This document shows positions 16,547 through 24,982 of a DNA stretch of 64,000 nucleotides, piece by piece. The position numbers and the translations under genes were made by a program. The notes below the pieces were generated by a model. The model was not told the origin of the DNA, searched no databases, and saw only the letters and a program-made list of their open reading frames with translations. Each line of letters starts with the position of its first letter. The stretch's first letter is position 1. Origin of the DNA: UMGS1994 sp944386155 (lineage in GTDB: Bacteria; Bacillota; Clostridia; TANB77; CAG-508). The DNA lies in the NCBI GenBank assembly GCA_963931085.1, contig OZ006973.1:1488001-1552000 (forward strand), read 5' to 3'.

Positions 16547-17416
16547 TTAAATTCCTTTACTTTCTACCCATGTTACAATATTTTCTGGAACATTTAAATT
16601 TCCATCTCCAGATCCCATATCAATTCCTTCTCTTAAAGTTCCATGATATCCAGATCCTCCTGAAATACATTTATCATATTCTTTAGTTAGATTTACTAAA
16701 TCCTCTGTTTGCTTCTTGCTAAATGTTGGATAATAACATTCCATTCCATCAATATTAGTAAATTTAAATAAGTTCTTAGCAAAATCCAAATGTTTATTAT
16801 CATCAATATCATATTGATATAAATGTGCAAGAAATACTTTACCACCACATTTGTGAACTTCATTTATAATGTTTCCTATACTGTACATATCTTTTGATTC
16901 ATTAATATAAAATGGACTTTTTCTATTTCTCTGAGTTAATTTAAAGAATTTCTCTTTTTTCTCTTTTAATTCTGGAAGAATTTCAAAATTTTCTTTATGC
17001 TTAATTAATTCATCATAAAAAGCTTGTGCCGCATAAGTTTTAATATCAATATCTTCGCTAAATTTTAATCCTAGTTTTTTACCTACTTTCATAAAATTAT
17101 CTAAATAATCATATTGTGCAAGCCTAATTCTCTTTGAATCAACTATAGGTGAATCTTTTAGTTTTTCAGGGTCAAAATCATATGCTAAGACATCTATAAC
17201 AACACCATCAAACATAGTCTTTATTTCTGTTCCTGTAATTATTTTTCCAGAATATAAATTTCTAACTTCATCATCTTTTATTTCATTATATATTTCTATA
17301 TTTTCATTATCAGTAATAGAAATAACTTTTAATTTTTTGTTCTCTGCTTTTTTTAGTATGTCTTCTAGTGAATCTGTTCCACTTGAGTTTCGTGTATGAA
17401 TATGTAGATCTACCAT
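16547..17416 (-). CDS. PHP-domain paralogue with altered metal ligands
   Basis: 289 residues, paralogue of the adjacent 15660-16544 product. The first motif is intact (D-L-H-I-H), as is F-L-A-H-L, but T-D-H-D has become T-D-N-E and G-S-D-Y-H-G has become G-S-G-Y-H-G, so at least two metal ligands are replaced. It is therefore likely weakly active, differently metallated or regulatory, perhaps pairing with its intact neighbour. Stop and start are within a few bases of both neighbours. Confidence 0.8.
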   Translation of the reverse strand: MVDLHIHTRNSSGTDSLEDILKKAENKKLKVISITDNENIEIYNEIKDDEVRNLYSGKIITGTEIKTMFDGVVIDVLAYDFDPEKLKDSPIVDSKRIRLAQYDYLDNFMKVGKKLGLKFSEDIDIKTYAAQAFYDELIKHKENFEILPELKEKKEKFFKLTQRNRKSPFYINESKDMYSIGNIINEVHKCGGKVFLAHLYQYDIDDNKHLDFAKNLFKFTNIDGMECYYPTFSKKQTEDLVNLTKEYDKCISGGSGYHGTLREGIDMGSGDGNLNVPENIVTWVESKGI

Positions 17417-17417
17417 A

Positions 17418-18257
17418 CTAATCCCCCATTTCTTCTAACCCCTTCATTGCTAATTTGTATTCTTCTTCTTTTGGAGCTTTACCGTGCCATTCGACACTGT
17501 TTTCCATAAATTTTACTCCTTTTCCTTTAATAGTCTTTGCTAAAACTACTGAAGGTTTACCTTTTGTTTGTCTAACTTTTTGAAAAGTCATTATAAGTTC
17601 ATCAATATTATGTCCATCAACCTCAAATACTTCAAATCCAAAAGCTTCGAACTTGTCTTTTAATGGATATACACTTTTCTTTACTTTAGTAACTTCTCCG
17701 TCTATTTGAAGATTATTATTATCTACTATCACACATAAATTATCTAAATTATATTTTGATGATGTCATGCAAGCTTCCCAAATTTGTCCTTCTTCTATTT
17801 CCCCATCACCAACTATGCAATATACTCTATATCCCTTAGAATCCATTTTAGACGCTAGTGCCATACCATTTGCTACAGAAAGACCTTGTCCTAGTGATCC
17901 TGATGACATATCTACTCCTGGTACTTTGTTCATATCAGGATGACCTTGCAAAGAACTTCCTAGTTTTCTGAAGCTTTTTAATTCTTCTTTTGGAAAATAG
18001 CCTCGTTCAGCCAAAACAGCATACAAAGCAGCTGATGCATGTCCTTTTGATAATACTAATCTATCTCTATTTAAATCATCCTTTTTTTCAGGGTCTATAT
18101 TCATTTGATTGAAATACAAAACTGTTAAAATATCAACAACAGATAGAGCTCCCCCTGGATGTCCTGACCCTGCCAAATACACTTCTTCAATAATGCTTTT
18201 TCTTGCTTCATTTGCATGCGATTTAAGCTCTTTTATGTCTTCGTCAGTAATCTTCAT
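17418..18257 (-). CDS. transketolase N-terminal subunit
   Basis: 279 residues: thiamine-diphosphate-binding half with S-G-H-P-G-G near 30, L-S-K-G-H-A-S-A-A-L and G-D-G-E-I-E-E-G-Q-x-W-E-A (Mg-ThDP motif G-D-G...N-N). First gene of the operon that ends with the C-terminal subunit at 14719. Confidence 0.9.
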   Translation of the reverse strand: MKITDEDIKELKSHANEARKSIIEEVYLAGSGHPGGALSVVDILTVLYFNQMNIDPEKKDDLNRDRLVLSKGHASAALYAVLAERGYFPKEELKSFRKLGSSLQGHPDMNKVPGVDMSSGSLGQGLSVANGMALASKMDSKGYRVYCIVGDGEIEEGQIWEACMTSSKYNLDNLCVIVDNNNLQIDGEVTKVKKSVYPLKDKFEAFGFEVFEVDGHNIDELIMTFQKVRQTKGKPSVVLAKTIKGKGVKFMENSVEWHGKAPKEEEYKLAMKGLEEMGD

Positions 18258-18357
18258 AACATCACCTCTCTTTTTTCATTTATCTCACCTTATTTATATC
18301 ATATTTTTAAGTTATTTTCTACCTTTTTTGAAAAAACAATTCATTAAAAATATAAAA

Positions 18358-18657
18358 TTAATCATCATGTGGGTTTATAGAAAAAATCTCTCTTTCTTCA
18401 ACTACAATATTATAATTATTCCTTAAAAAATCTGCTATATTTTCTAGTCTTTCGATAATCATCAAATCAGCATTTTTATTTTGATTATATTCATTCTTAA
18501 TATCAATTAATAAATTTTCTATTCTATCTATACTTTGCTTAATATCTATTATTTTTTCATTTATGCTTTTATAATTTTTATTTTTCAAATTATATTTAAT
18601 CTTTTTATTTTTCTTATAATTAAAATCTCTTTTTTTAACTTTCTCTTTACTATACAT
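18358..18657 (-). CDS. small basic/coiled-coil protein, unknown
   Basis: 99 residues, Lys/Asn-rich first third followed by a heptad-like helix (I-K-Q-S-I-D-R-I-E-N-L-L). No recognised domain. It lies alone between the transketolase operon and the Lon-like gene. Confidence 0.45.
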   Translation of the reverse strand: MYSKEKVKKRDFNYKKNKKIKYNLKNKNYKSINEKIIDIKQSIDRIENLLIDIKNEYNQNKNADLMIIERLENIADFLRNNYNIVVEEREIFSINPHDD

Positions 18658-18732
18658 TTTTCCTCTCTTTCTGTTGAAACTCCTAATAAAAATAAAATAT
18701 TAAGTATTTAACTCTAGCATTAAACTACAAAA

Positions 18733-18768
18733 AAATATGAAGTAAATATATATTTACTTCATATTTTA
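18733..18768. terminator. terminator of the Lon-like gene
   Basis: Near-perfect 15-bp stem (AATATGAAGTAAATA 18734-18748 with its complement 18751-18765), AT-rich, immediately downstream of the stop at 18785 on the minus strand. Confidence 0.6.
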
Positions 18769-18784
18769 GTCAATTAAATTCATA

Positions 18785-21184
18785 TTACAAAATCTTATTT
18801 TTTTCTGCATTTTTAGCATATTTCTTTAATTTTTCATATACTAGATAATTTATTGTACCTGCTGGGAATTTACCATTTTTATCTTTTCTTCCTGCTGGAA
18901 CTCCTGTTAAAATCTCAATTCCTTGTTCAATATTTTCTATTGCGTAAATATGGAATTTACCTTCTTTTACAGATTCTATCACTTCATCATCTAAATGAAG
19001 ATTTCTAATATTTTGAACTGGGATAATTACACCTTGCTCTCCTGTTAATCCTCTCATTTTGCAAACTTGATAAAATCCTTCTATCTTCTCATTTACTCCA
19101 CCTATTGGTTGAATTTCACCTTTTTGATTTATTGAACCTGTAACTGCTATAGACTGATTAATTGGAATCTCAGCTAAACTTGATAAAATTGCATAAGCTT
19201 CTGTACTTGAAGCACTATCACCATCTACCCCACCATATAATTGTTCAAAACAAATACTAGCAGTTAAAGAAAGTGGCATATCTTGTGCAAATAATTCCCC
19301 TAGATATCCTGTTAATATTAAAATACCTTTTGAATGAGTAGAACCAGAAAGTTTAACTTCTCTTTCTATATTAATTATTCCTTCTCTTCCCATATATGTG
19401 CTAGCTGTAATCTTTGAAGGCTTTCCAAAAGAATAATCTCCTATTGTAATTACTGTAAGTCCATTTATTTGACCTACCTTATATCCTTCTGTATCTATTA
19501 ATAAAGCTCCTTCTTCAATCATCTGGATATATTTAGTATCATATTTTTTGATTCTTTCTACTCTTTCTTTCAAAGCTTTTTCAACAAATTCTTTAGTAAC
19601 AATTTTAGATTTAGCAAGTCTTGCCCATGTAGATGCTTCACCTACTATTTGTCCTATCTCACTAAATTGTGTAGAAATTTTCTGTTTATCTCCAGAAATT
19701 TTTGATGTAAATTCAACTATTTTTGCCATAGCCTCTTTATCTACATCTAACAAACCTTCTTGGTTTGTAAAACTTTTAACAAATTTAATTAATTTTTGTA
19801 TATTTTCTTTATTTTTTGGTGCATCTTCTTCAAATTCAACTTTAATTTTAAATAATTTTCTAAAATCATCATCCATTGATAAAAGTGTATGATAAATTTC
19901 AGAATTTCCTATTATCAATACTTTTACATCTAATGGAATTGGTTCTGGTTTTAATGAAATAAGCATCATAGAAGAACGTTGTTCCATGTTATTGTCTATA
20001 CTTATTTCTTTTACTGTTAAAACTTTTTTTAATGTTTCATAACATACTGGATTTGAAAGTAAATCTTTTGCTTGGAAAATTATATATCCACCATTTGCTT
20101 TTTGTAATAATCCAGGTTTAAGCATAGTAAAATCTGTTTTCAAAGAACCATATTGATTTTCATATTCAAGTCTTCCAAAAATATTTTGAAAAGTGTAATT
20201 AGAGTCCATTATTACAGGAGCTCCTGTAAGCATACTATTATCAACAAATAAATTTACTCTGTAGTTTAGCCATGGCTCATTTTTCTGTTGCCTCATCATC
20301 ATTGCTTGTGGGTTTTGTTTCTCATCTTCATCTACTAAAAAACAATTAATATTCTTTAAAATGTCTTTTTTAACATTATCTAAAAATTGAGTAATTTTTT
20401 TGTTTCTCTTATATATTGCTTTAACATTATTTACATGAATATTTATAGTCATAAGTGCAACATTTGATTGCCACTCATCTATTTTTTTATCTGACTTTTT
20501 CTCTGTAAGTTTAATTTCAGATAAGGCAGAAAATATAAGCTCTTGCACTAAATTTGATTTATCTTCAAATTGTTGTTTAATACTTGCTGGCAATTTATCA
20601 TACTCTTCTTCATCAATCGCCTTTCCATCAATTACAGGCATCATATAAATACCATTTTGAGCAGATTTTACTTGAAATCCTTCTTTCATTGTTCTCTCAT
20701 TTAATCTTTCAAGTATTTCAAGTCTCTTTTCCTCATATTCTTGTTTTATTAATTTTTTCTCTTTTTCAAAATCATCATTATTAAATGTTTTCTTTATGTC
20801 TTTTTTTATATCTTTAATAAATGAATCCATTGCTTCTTTAAAAGCTTTTCCCTGTCCTGCAGGAAGAGATATTGCAATTGGTTCATTTGGATCATCAAAA
20901 TTATATATATAGCACCAATCATTTGGGACTTTTTCTTTTGCAGCTTTTGTATATAAAAAATTTTTAGTATACATAGTCTTTCCTACACCAGTTGGACCCT
21001 CTAAGTACATATTGTACCCTTTAACATCAACATTTACCCCAAATTCTAGTGCTTTTATTCCTCTATCTTGACCGTATATTAAATTTTTAGTATCTTCAAT
21101 TTCAGCTGTAGTCTCAAAATTAAACATATTTGGATTACAAACATCTTTTAAATCTTTGTAACTTAATTCATTATATTTTTTCAT
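18785..21184 (-). CDS. Lon-like ATP-dependent protease (AAA_32/LonB type)
   Basis: 799 residues. Walker A (G-P-T-G-V-G-K-T) is near residue 63, followed by a long insertion with a coiled coil and a Lon-type protease domain at about 570-770. The catalytic Ser is in G-D-S-A-S-S-T-E and the Lys in G-V-N-E-K-I-E-G-F. There is no classical N-terminal Lon substrate domain, so it belongs to the Lon-like family common in Bacillota. It should degrade or chaperone unfolded proteins; natural substrates are unknown. Confidence 0.9.
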   Translation of the reverse strand: MKKYNELSYKDLKDVCNPNMFNFETTAEIEDTKNLIYGQDRGIKALEFGVNVDVKGYNMYLEGPTGVGKTMYTKNFLYTKAAKEKVPNDWCYIYNFDDPNEPIAISLPAGQGKAFKEAMDSFIKDIKKDIKKTFNNDDFEKEKKLIKQEYEEKRLEILERLNERTMKEGFQVKSAQNGIYMMPVIDGKAIDEEEYDKLPASIKQQFEDKSNLVQELIFSALSEIKLTEKKSDKKIDEWQSNVALMTINIHVNNVKAIYKRNKKITQFLDNVKKDILKNINCFLVDEDEKQNPQAMMMRQQKNEPWLNYRVNLFVDNSMLTGAPVIMDSNYTFQNIFGRLEYENQYGSLKTDFTMLKPGLLQKANGGYIIFQAKDLLSNPVCYETLKKVLTVKEISIDNNMEQRSSMMLISLKPEPIPLDVKVLIIGNSEIYHTLLSMDDDFRKLFKIKVEFEEDAPKNKENIQKLIKFVKSFTNQEGLLDVDKEAMAKIVEFTSKISGDKQKISTQFSEIGQIVGEASTWARLAKSKIVTKEFVEKALKERVERIKKYDTKYIQMIEEGALLIDTEGYKVGQINGLTVITIGDYSFGKPSKITASTYMGREGIINIEREVKLSGSTHSKGILILTGYLGELFAQDMPLSLTASICFEQLYGGVDGDSASSTEAYAILSSLAEIPINQSIAVTGSINQKGEIQPIGGVNEKIEGFYQVCKMRGLTGEQGVIIPVQNIRNLHLDDEVIESVKEGKFHIYAIENIEQGIEILTGVPAGRKDKNGKFPAGTINYLVYEKLKKYAKNAEKNKIL

Positions 21185-21334
21185 TAGTACCTAAATCCTC
21201 CATCTATTTATATGTTGATTTTATATCATAAAAAAACTTTATGCAATAAAATATTACATAAAATTTCTTAGTAATTTATTCCAATTTATTTTTTTATAGA
21301 AAATCGAAAATAGAAACAAATATAAAAATAAAAT

Positions 21335-21778
21335 TTAAATTAATTTTTTATTCATAATTAGTGCATCATCTTCATTGTTATAATATTTCTTTCTTATTCC
21401 AACTTTTATAAAATTATATTTCTCATATAATTTTATTGCAGGAATATTATTTATATTTACTTCTAAAGTAAGTTCTTCTTTATTTTTTTCTTTTGCAATT
21501 TCAATTAATTTTTCAAGTAATATGCTTCCAATATTATTTTTTCGTAAATCCTTCTTTACAAATATATTATTAATATGTATTTCATATGGTGGTTCCCATA
21601 AAGATGCAAATCCAACAATGTCTTCTTCATTTTTTGCAATAATACATGTTGTAAGTTCATTTTCAAACTCTGATTTTAATAAATCAAATTTCCAAAACTC
21701 ATCAAATTCAGATAAATGATTTTTAAAATAATCTAAATCTTCTTTTTTCATTAAATAACATTTAATATTATTTAGCAT
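21335..21778 (-). CDS. rimI: ribosomal-protein-alanine acetyltransferase (RimI-like GNAT)
   Basis: 147 residues with the GNAT acetyl-CoA loop (V-K-K-D-L-R-K-N-N-I-G-S) and the following L-Y-E-K-Y-N-F strand. It overlaps tsaB by 11 bases. tsaE-tsaB-rimI is the standard Bacillota order, which supports RimI. Confidence 0.8.
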   Translation of the reverse strand: MLNNIKCYLMKKEDLDYFKNHLSEFDEFWKFDLLKSEFENELTTCIIAKNEEDIVGFASLWEPPYEIHINNIFVKKDLRKNNIGSILLEKLIEIAKEKNKEELTLEVNINNIPAIKLYEKYNFIKVGIRKKYYNNEDDALIMNKKLI

Positions 21779-22466
21779 TTTTCATCCTTTCTGCTTGAGA
21801 TTTTCTAAGGTATAGTGGATTTATTGTATCAGCATCTTTTATATCTTCATTTTTTAGAAATTTTCTATATCCACATTTTCCAAGTGATACTGCATTTTGT
21901 TTGTTTAATGTGTCATCTATAAACTTAATATCTTTTCCTCTTAATTTTTCTAAGATTAGATCTTTATGAAACATTGCTCCATCTCCGACAAAAATAATCT
22001 TTTCACTACATAGATTTAATATTTTATCTAAAATTACATTTATATCATCTGCTAAGTATTCACATTTTTTTTCATGATTAAAATCAAATATACCAGCATA
22101 TACCTGATTATTTCTTGCATCAATCATAGAAATAATATCTTCTTTATCCACACTTTCCACATTATAAGATAAACTTTCAAGTGATGTCACACTTACTATT
22201 TTTATATGTTTTATTTCTGCAATCGCTTTTATACTAGCAATACCTATCCTAATTCCTGTAAAAGAACCAGGTCCTACACAACATACAATAAGATCAATAT
22301 CATCTAATGATATATTTGTTTCTTTTAAAGTTTCATCTAATAAACTCATAAAATTTTCAGAATGAGTTTTACCATTATCTAATATTTTTTGATTAATTAA
22401 TTCTCCATCTTCAAGAAGCGCTACTGCACATACTGAACTTGATGTATCTACTGATAATATTTTCAT
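21768..22466 (-). CDS. tsaB: tRNA t6A synthesis protein TsaB
   Basis: 232 residues, ASKHA fold: D-T-S-S-S near the N terminus, G-P-G-S-F-T-G-I-R-I-G near 65-75 and D-A-R-N-N-Q-V-Y-A-G. TsaB dimerises with TsaD to make threonylcarbamoyladenosine at A37 of ANN-reading tRNAs. GGGAGAT precedes the ATG. A foreign-looking plus-strand ORF lies between it and tsaE. Confidence 0.9.
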   Translation of the reverse strand: MKILSVDTSSSVCAVALLEDGELINQKILDNGKTHSENFMSLLDETLKETNISLDDIDLIVCCVGPGSFTGIRIGIASIKAIAEIKHIKIVSVTSLESLSYNVESVDKEDIISMIDARNNQVYAGIFDFNHEKKCEYLADDINVILDKILNLCSEKIIFVGDGAMFHKDLILEKLRGKDIKFIDDTLNKQNAVSLGKCGYRKFLKNEDIKDADTINPLYLRKSQAERMKNAK

Positions 22467-22539
22467 TTTTATCTCCCATTATAACTTAATAAATTCCATA
22501 TTATTTTACATCAATACCTTGTAAATGTAAATAAATTGT

Positions 22540-22628
22540 TTGAAAGTTAACATAAATTGTGCTATAATATTTTCGAAAAAAATATAAGGAGGAAAAATTG
22601 TATGGCTTACATACAATTATGATGCACA
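22540..22628 (+). promoter_or_regulatory. promoter and hairpin leader of the 22629 ORF
   Basis: TTGAAA (22540-22545), 17 bp, TATAAT (22563-22568). AAGGAGG lies at about 22586-22592, but the ATG at 22629 is 36 bases further. Between them AATTGTATG (22596-22604) and CATACAATT (22610-22618) form a 9-bp hairpin with loop GCTTA that would bring the ribosome-binding site to about 13 bases from the start. A 6-codon ORF (M-A-Y-I-Q-L) also starts inside the hairpin. Confidence 0.6.
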
Positions 22629-23261
22629 ATGAAAAAAGATATTTTTGGGAAAGTCCCAGACCAGAAAAAGTTACTTTATGATGGCAAACCAAACTTGGAA
22701 GAATACTTATACCTTTTTCATGTAGCACCTATTCCAACGGTGTGTCATGCAAAAGTTCTTGACTGTGAAAACTTCTGCCGGGTAAGATTTACTCTTCTTG
22801 CTCATAACAGGTACTTGACTCTTGAAGAACTTTGCTCTGCTAAGGACCATTTATTCGAAGAAGACGAAGCACTCGTTTATCTTTTCAACGAAAACGTTCC
22901 TTGCATTGGCAGAATTCCGGACAGTTGCTATAACCCATTTATAGAAGGCACAACTCGCCCCGAAGTTACAGCATATGCTATTCCATCAACTCTCGTGCCT
23001 GATATAGAGAAAATCTTTCCAAGATTTGATTTTCTCTCTTCAATCACAAGTCGTACAAGAAGAATGATTGACGGGAAAAATGCTGTTATAATTCACAGTG
23101 CCAAGCAGCTCACTATAGAAGAGCTTGACAAAATTTCTGATCTGTACTTTTACAACTCTATCATGTTCCATACAAGAAAGGATGTCCTTTTAAACTCGTA
23201 TGGCATCTATATTCTGTGGAAAAAGGAGGATTTTCCCGAACTCGACAGCTATTTGGAATAA
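22629..23261 (+). CDS. solitary ORF of different composition, unknown function
   Basis: 210 residues, no recognised family; globular and mixed alpha/beta without membrane segments. Codon use (CTC, CGC, CCG, GTG, GAC) differs from surrounding genes. It contains one in-frame CGG (T-G-C-CGG-G-T-A at 22768-22770), which is absent from native genes. Own promoter, hairpin leader and terminator. It interrupts tsaE-tsaB in the opposite direction, as 14008-14634 interrupts its surroundings. A common origin of the two is possible but not shown by sequence similarity. Confidence 0.65.
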   Translation: MKKDIFGKVPDQKKLLYDGKPNLEEYLYLFHVAPIPTVCHAKVLDCENFCRVRFTLLAHNRYLTLEELCSAKDHLFEEDEALVYLFNENVPCIGRIPDSCYNPFIEGTTRPEVTAYAIPSTLVPDIEKIFPRFDFLSSITSRTRRMIDGKNAVIIHSAKQLTIEELDKISDLYFYNSIMFHTRKDVLLNSYGIYILWKKEDFPELDSYLE

Positions 23262-23284
23262 TCCTTATTCTGTGCACCTTTGCA

Positions 23285-23330
23285 CAAAAAAGTCCCTTGG
23301 AGCTTAGGCTCCTTGGGACTTTTCTCTTTT
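23285..23330 (+). terminator. strong terminator of the 22629 ORF
   Basis: AAAAGTCCCTTGGAGC-TTAG-GCTCCTTGGGACTTTT: long stem with short loop followed by T-rich sequence. It lies between the converging 22629 ORF and tsaE. Confidence 0.85.
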
Positions 23331-23758
23331 TATTTACCTACATAATCTATATTAATTTCTCTTTTATTATCATCTTCTATATTTCTCTTAAAATTAATTT
23401 TTATATATTTATTTGGAAGAGCATCTTCTATTATTTCTCCCCATTCTATTAAACAAATTCCTTTTTCAAAATACTCTTCTCCACCAATTGCATAAAACTC
23501 ATCAGAATCTTCTAATCTATATACATCAAAATGATAAATATTTATATCATCTTTTTTATATTCATTAACAATAGTAAAAGTTGGACTAGATATTTCATTT
23601 TCCAATCCAAAATTAGATAAAACTCCTTCAACAAATTTAGTTTTCCCAGATCCTAAATCTCCAGAAAGAATTACAACATCTCCTATTTTTAATTTCTTGG
23701 CAAATTCTTTTGCAAACTCTTTTGTTTCTTCTTCACTATTTGTTATATATTTTTCCAT
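23330..23758 (-). CDS. tsaE: tRNA t6A synthesis ATPase TsaE
   Basis: 142 residues with Walker A (G-D-L-G-S-G-K-T-K) near 34, S-P-T-F-T-I-V-N-E-Y and Y-H-F-D-V-Y-R-L typical of TsaE. It works with TsaB-TsaD. GAGGAA precedes the ATG. Confidence 0.95.
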   Translation of the reverse strand: MEKYITNSEEETKEFAKEFAKKLKIGDVVILSGDLGSGKTKFVEGVLSNFGLENEISSPTFTIVNEYKKDDINIYHFDVYRLEDSDEFYAIGGEEYFEKGICLIEWGEIIEDALPNKYIKINFKRNIEDDNKREINIDYVGK

Positions 23759-23899
23759 AATTTATTTTCCTCTATTTTTTATATTTCACATATATTAATA
23801 AAAATATAGATATATTTTACTGCAAATCTTAGTATTTGTAAATATTACAGACTTTTAAAAATTTTCAAAAAATTTATCTCAAAAATTTAAAGTTTTGTA

Positions 23900-23928
23900 T
23901 TGACAAACAAAACTTTTTAATTTATAAT
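23900..23928 (+). promoter_or_regulatory. promoter of tandem tRNA-Gly genes
   Basis: Consensus TTGACA (23900-23905), 17-bp spacer and TATAAT (23923-23928), about 20 bases before the first tRNA-Gly. Confidence 0.85.
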
Positions 23929-23948
23929 CTATACTTGTCAGGAGCAAT

Positions 23949-24022
<74 letters not shown>

Positions 24023-24057
24023 TTTTAATTATTAAATATATACTTATAAGTAGCTAC

Positions 24058-24131
<74 letters not shown>

Positions 24132-24167
24132 AACTCTCAAAATTGTTTGAGAGTTTTTTATTTTTCA
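24132..24167 (+). terminator. terminator of tandem tRNA-Gly transcript
   Basis: AACTCTCAAA-ATTG-TTTGAGAGTT followed by TTTTTATTTTT. It separates the standard tRNA-Gly pair from the divergent third gene. Confidence 0.85.
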
Positions 24168-24171
24168 AAAG

Positions 24172-24200
24172 TTGTATAAGTCTTAAAAATGTATTATAAT
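24172..24200 (+). promoter_or_regulatory. promoter of the divergent tRNA-Gly
   Basis: TTGTAT (24172-24177), 17-bp spacer, TATAAT (24195-24200). With the terminators on both sides, the third tRNA-Gly is its own transcription unit. Confidence 0.6.
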
Positions 24201-24214
24201 ATTAATATAGTCAT

Positions 24215-24288
24215 GCGGGTATAATTTAATGGTAGAATGTCATGCTTCCGACCTGATAGTGAGGGTTCGATTCCCTCTACCCGCTCCA
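24215..24288 (+). tRNA. divergent tRNA-Gly with anticodon UCC and G37 (UCCG), candidate CGGA/CGGG decoder
   Basis: 74 bases, same length as the normal tRNA-Gly pair, with encoded CCA, discriminator T73, G1-C72/C2-G71/G3-C70 and C35-C36, the bacterial GlyRS identity elements. The anticodon loop is CTTCCGA (24245-24251): UCC at 24247-24249 followed by G at 24250 where the other copies have A37. The anticodon stem TCATG/CCTGA has a T30-C40 mismatch and the D stem (ATTT/GAAT) is weak. Positions 34-37, UCCG, are the exact complement of CGGA, and U34 can also wobble to CGGG. These are the only two tetramers at the six frame breaks in this window. Quadruplet decoding is inferred. Confidence 0.85.
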
Positions 24289-24299
24289 AAATATTTTTA

Positions 24300-24333
24300 C
24301 AAAAAAAGAAGCTCTTTAAAGCTTCTTTTTTAC
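24300..24333 (+). terminator. terminator after divergent tRNA-Gly
   Basis: AAAGAAGCT-CTTTAA-AGCTTCTTTTTT hairpin with T run. A nearly identical terminator is at 30840-30870. Confidence 0.85.
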
Positions 24334-24340
24334 TTGTTAT

Positions 24341-24982
24341 TTATTCTATATTTTCTTTAATTAATTCATCTACTTCATTAAAATCTTTATAGATATTGCA
24401 ATTTTCTATTTTATTGTACATACAAACAAATTTTAGATTACAAATCTTTGCAAATAAATAATCTGTATATGAATCACCAATAACAATTGAAAAATTATCT
24501 ATATTATCATTAATATCATTTTCTATTATTTTTATAACTTCTTTACTAGGCTTTTTTACATCATTAATCTTATATTCTCTATAAAAAATATATTTAAAAT
24601 ATTTTTTAATACCATACTTTTCTAAAATAAAATCTATCCATTTAGGAGCTGAATTAGAAACTAATATAAGAATATTTTTATTCTTCTTTATAAAATCTAT
24701 AGCACTTTTTTCTATTTTAATTTCTCCTAATTTAAAGTTTTCATAGTATTCTTCAAATTCCGCTTCTTTAAAATTCTCATACCATTTTTCATATTCTTTT
24801 TTTGTTATCTTTAAAAGTTTTAATCTTGACTCTCTATTTTTAAAATTTGGATTATTATATATATTCTCTGCATCTTTAATTCCATTGTTTTTAAGCCATC
24901 TAATCATTACTGATTTTACTCTTTCTTTATCTTTATGAATCGTAATAGTATCTTCTAGATCTATTAATATATATTTACTCAA
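24341..24982 (-). CDS. HAD-superfamily hydrolase
   Basis: 213 residues. The TTG at 24982 is chosen because AGGAGG lies 8 bases upstream; it overlaps the stop of the fusion gene by 8 bases. HAD motif I is D-L-E-D-T, with Glu at the D+2 general-acid position where Asp is usual; motif II L-V-S-N-S, Lys in V-K-K-P-S and motif IV G-D-S-Y-T-D are present. Helical cap domain at about 20-100. Coupled translation suggests it acts with the fusion protein, perhaps removing a phosphate from its product. The substrate is unknown. Confidence 0.75.
   Translation of the reverse strand: MSKYILIDLEDTITIHKDKERVKSVMIRWLKNNGIKDAENIYNNPNFKNRESRLKLLKITKKEYEKWYENFKEAEFEEYYENFKLGEIKIEKSAIDFIKKNKNILILVSNSAPKWIDFILEKYGIKKYFKYIFYREYKINDVKKPSKEVIKIIENDINDNIDNFSIVIGDSYTDYLFAKICNLKFVCMYNKIENCNIYKDFNEVDELIKENIE

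Noticed and set aside
24215..24288. Third tRNA-Gly as a decayed pseudogene
   Set aside because: Acceptor, T arm, CCA, discriminator and promoter/terminator are intact; changes concentrate in the anticodon arm and weak D stem.
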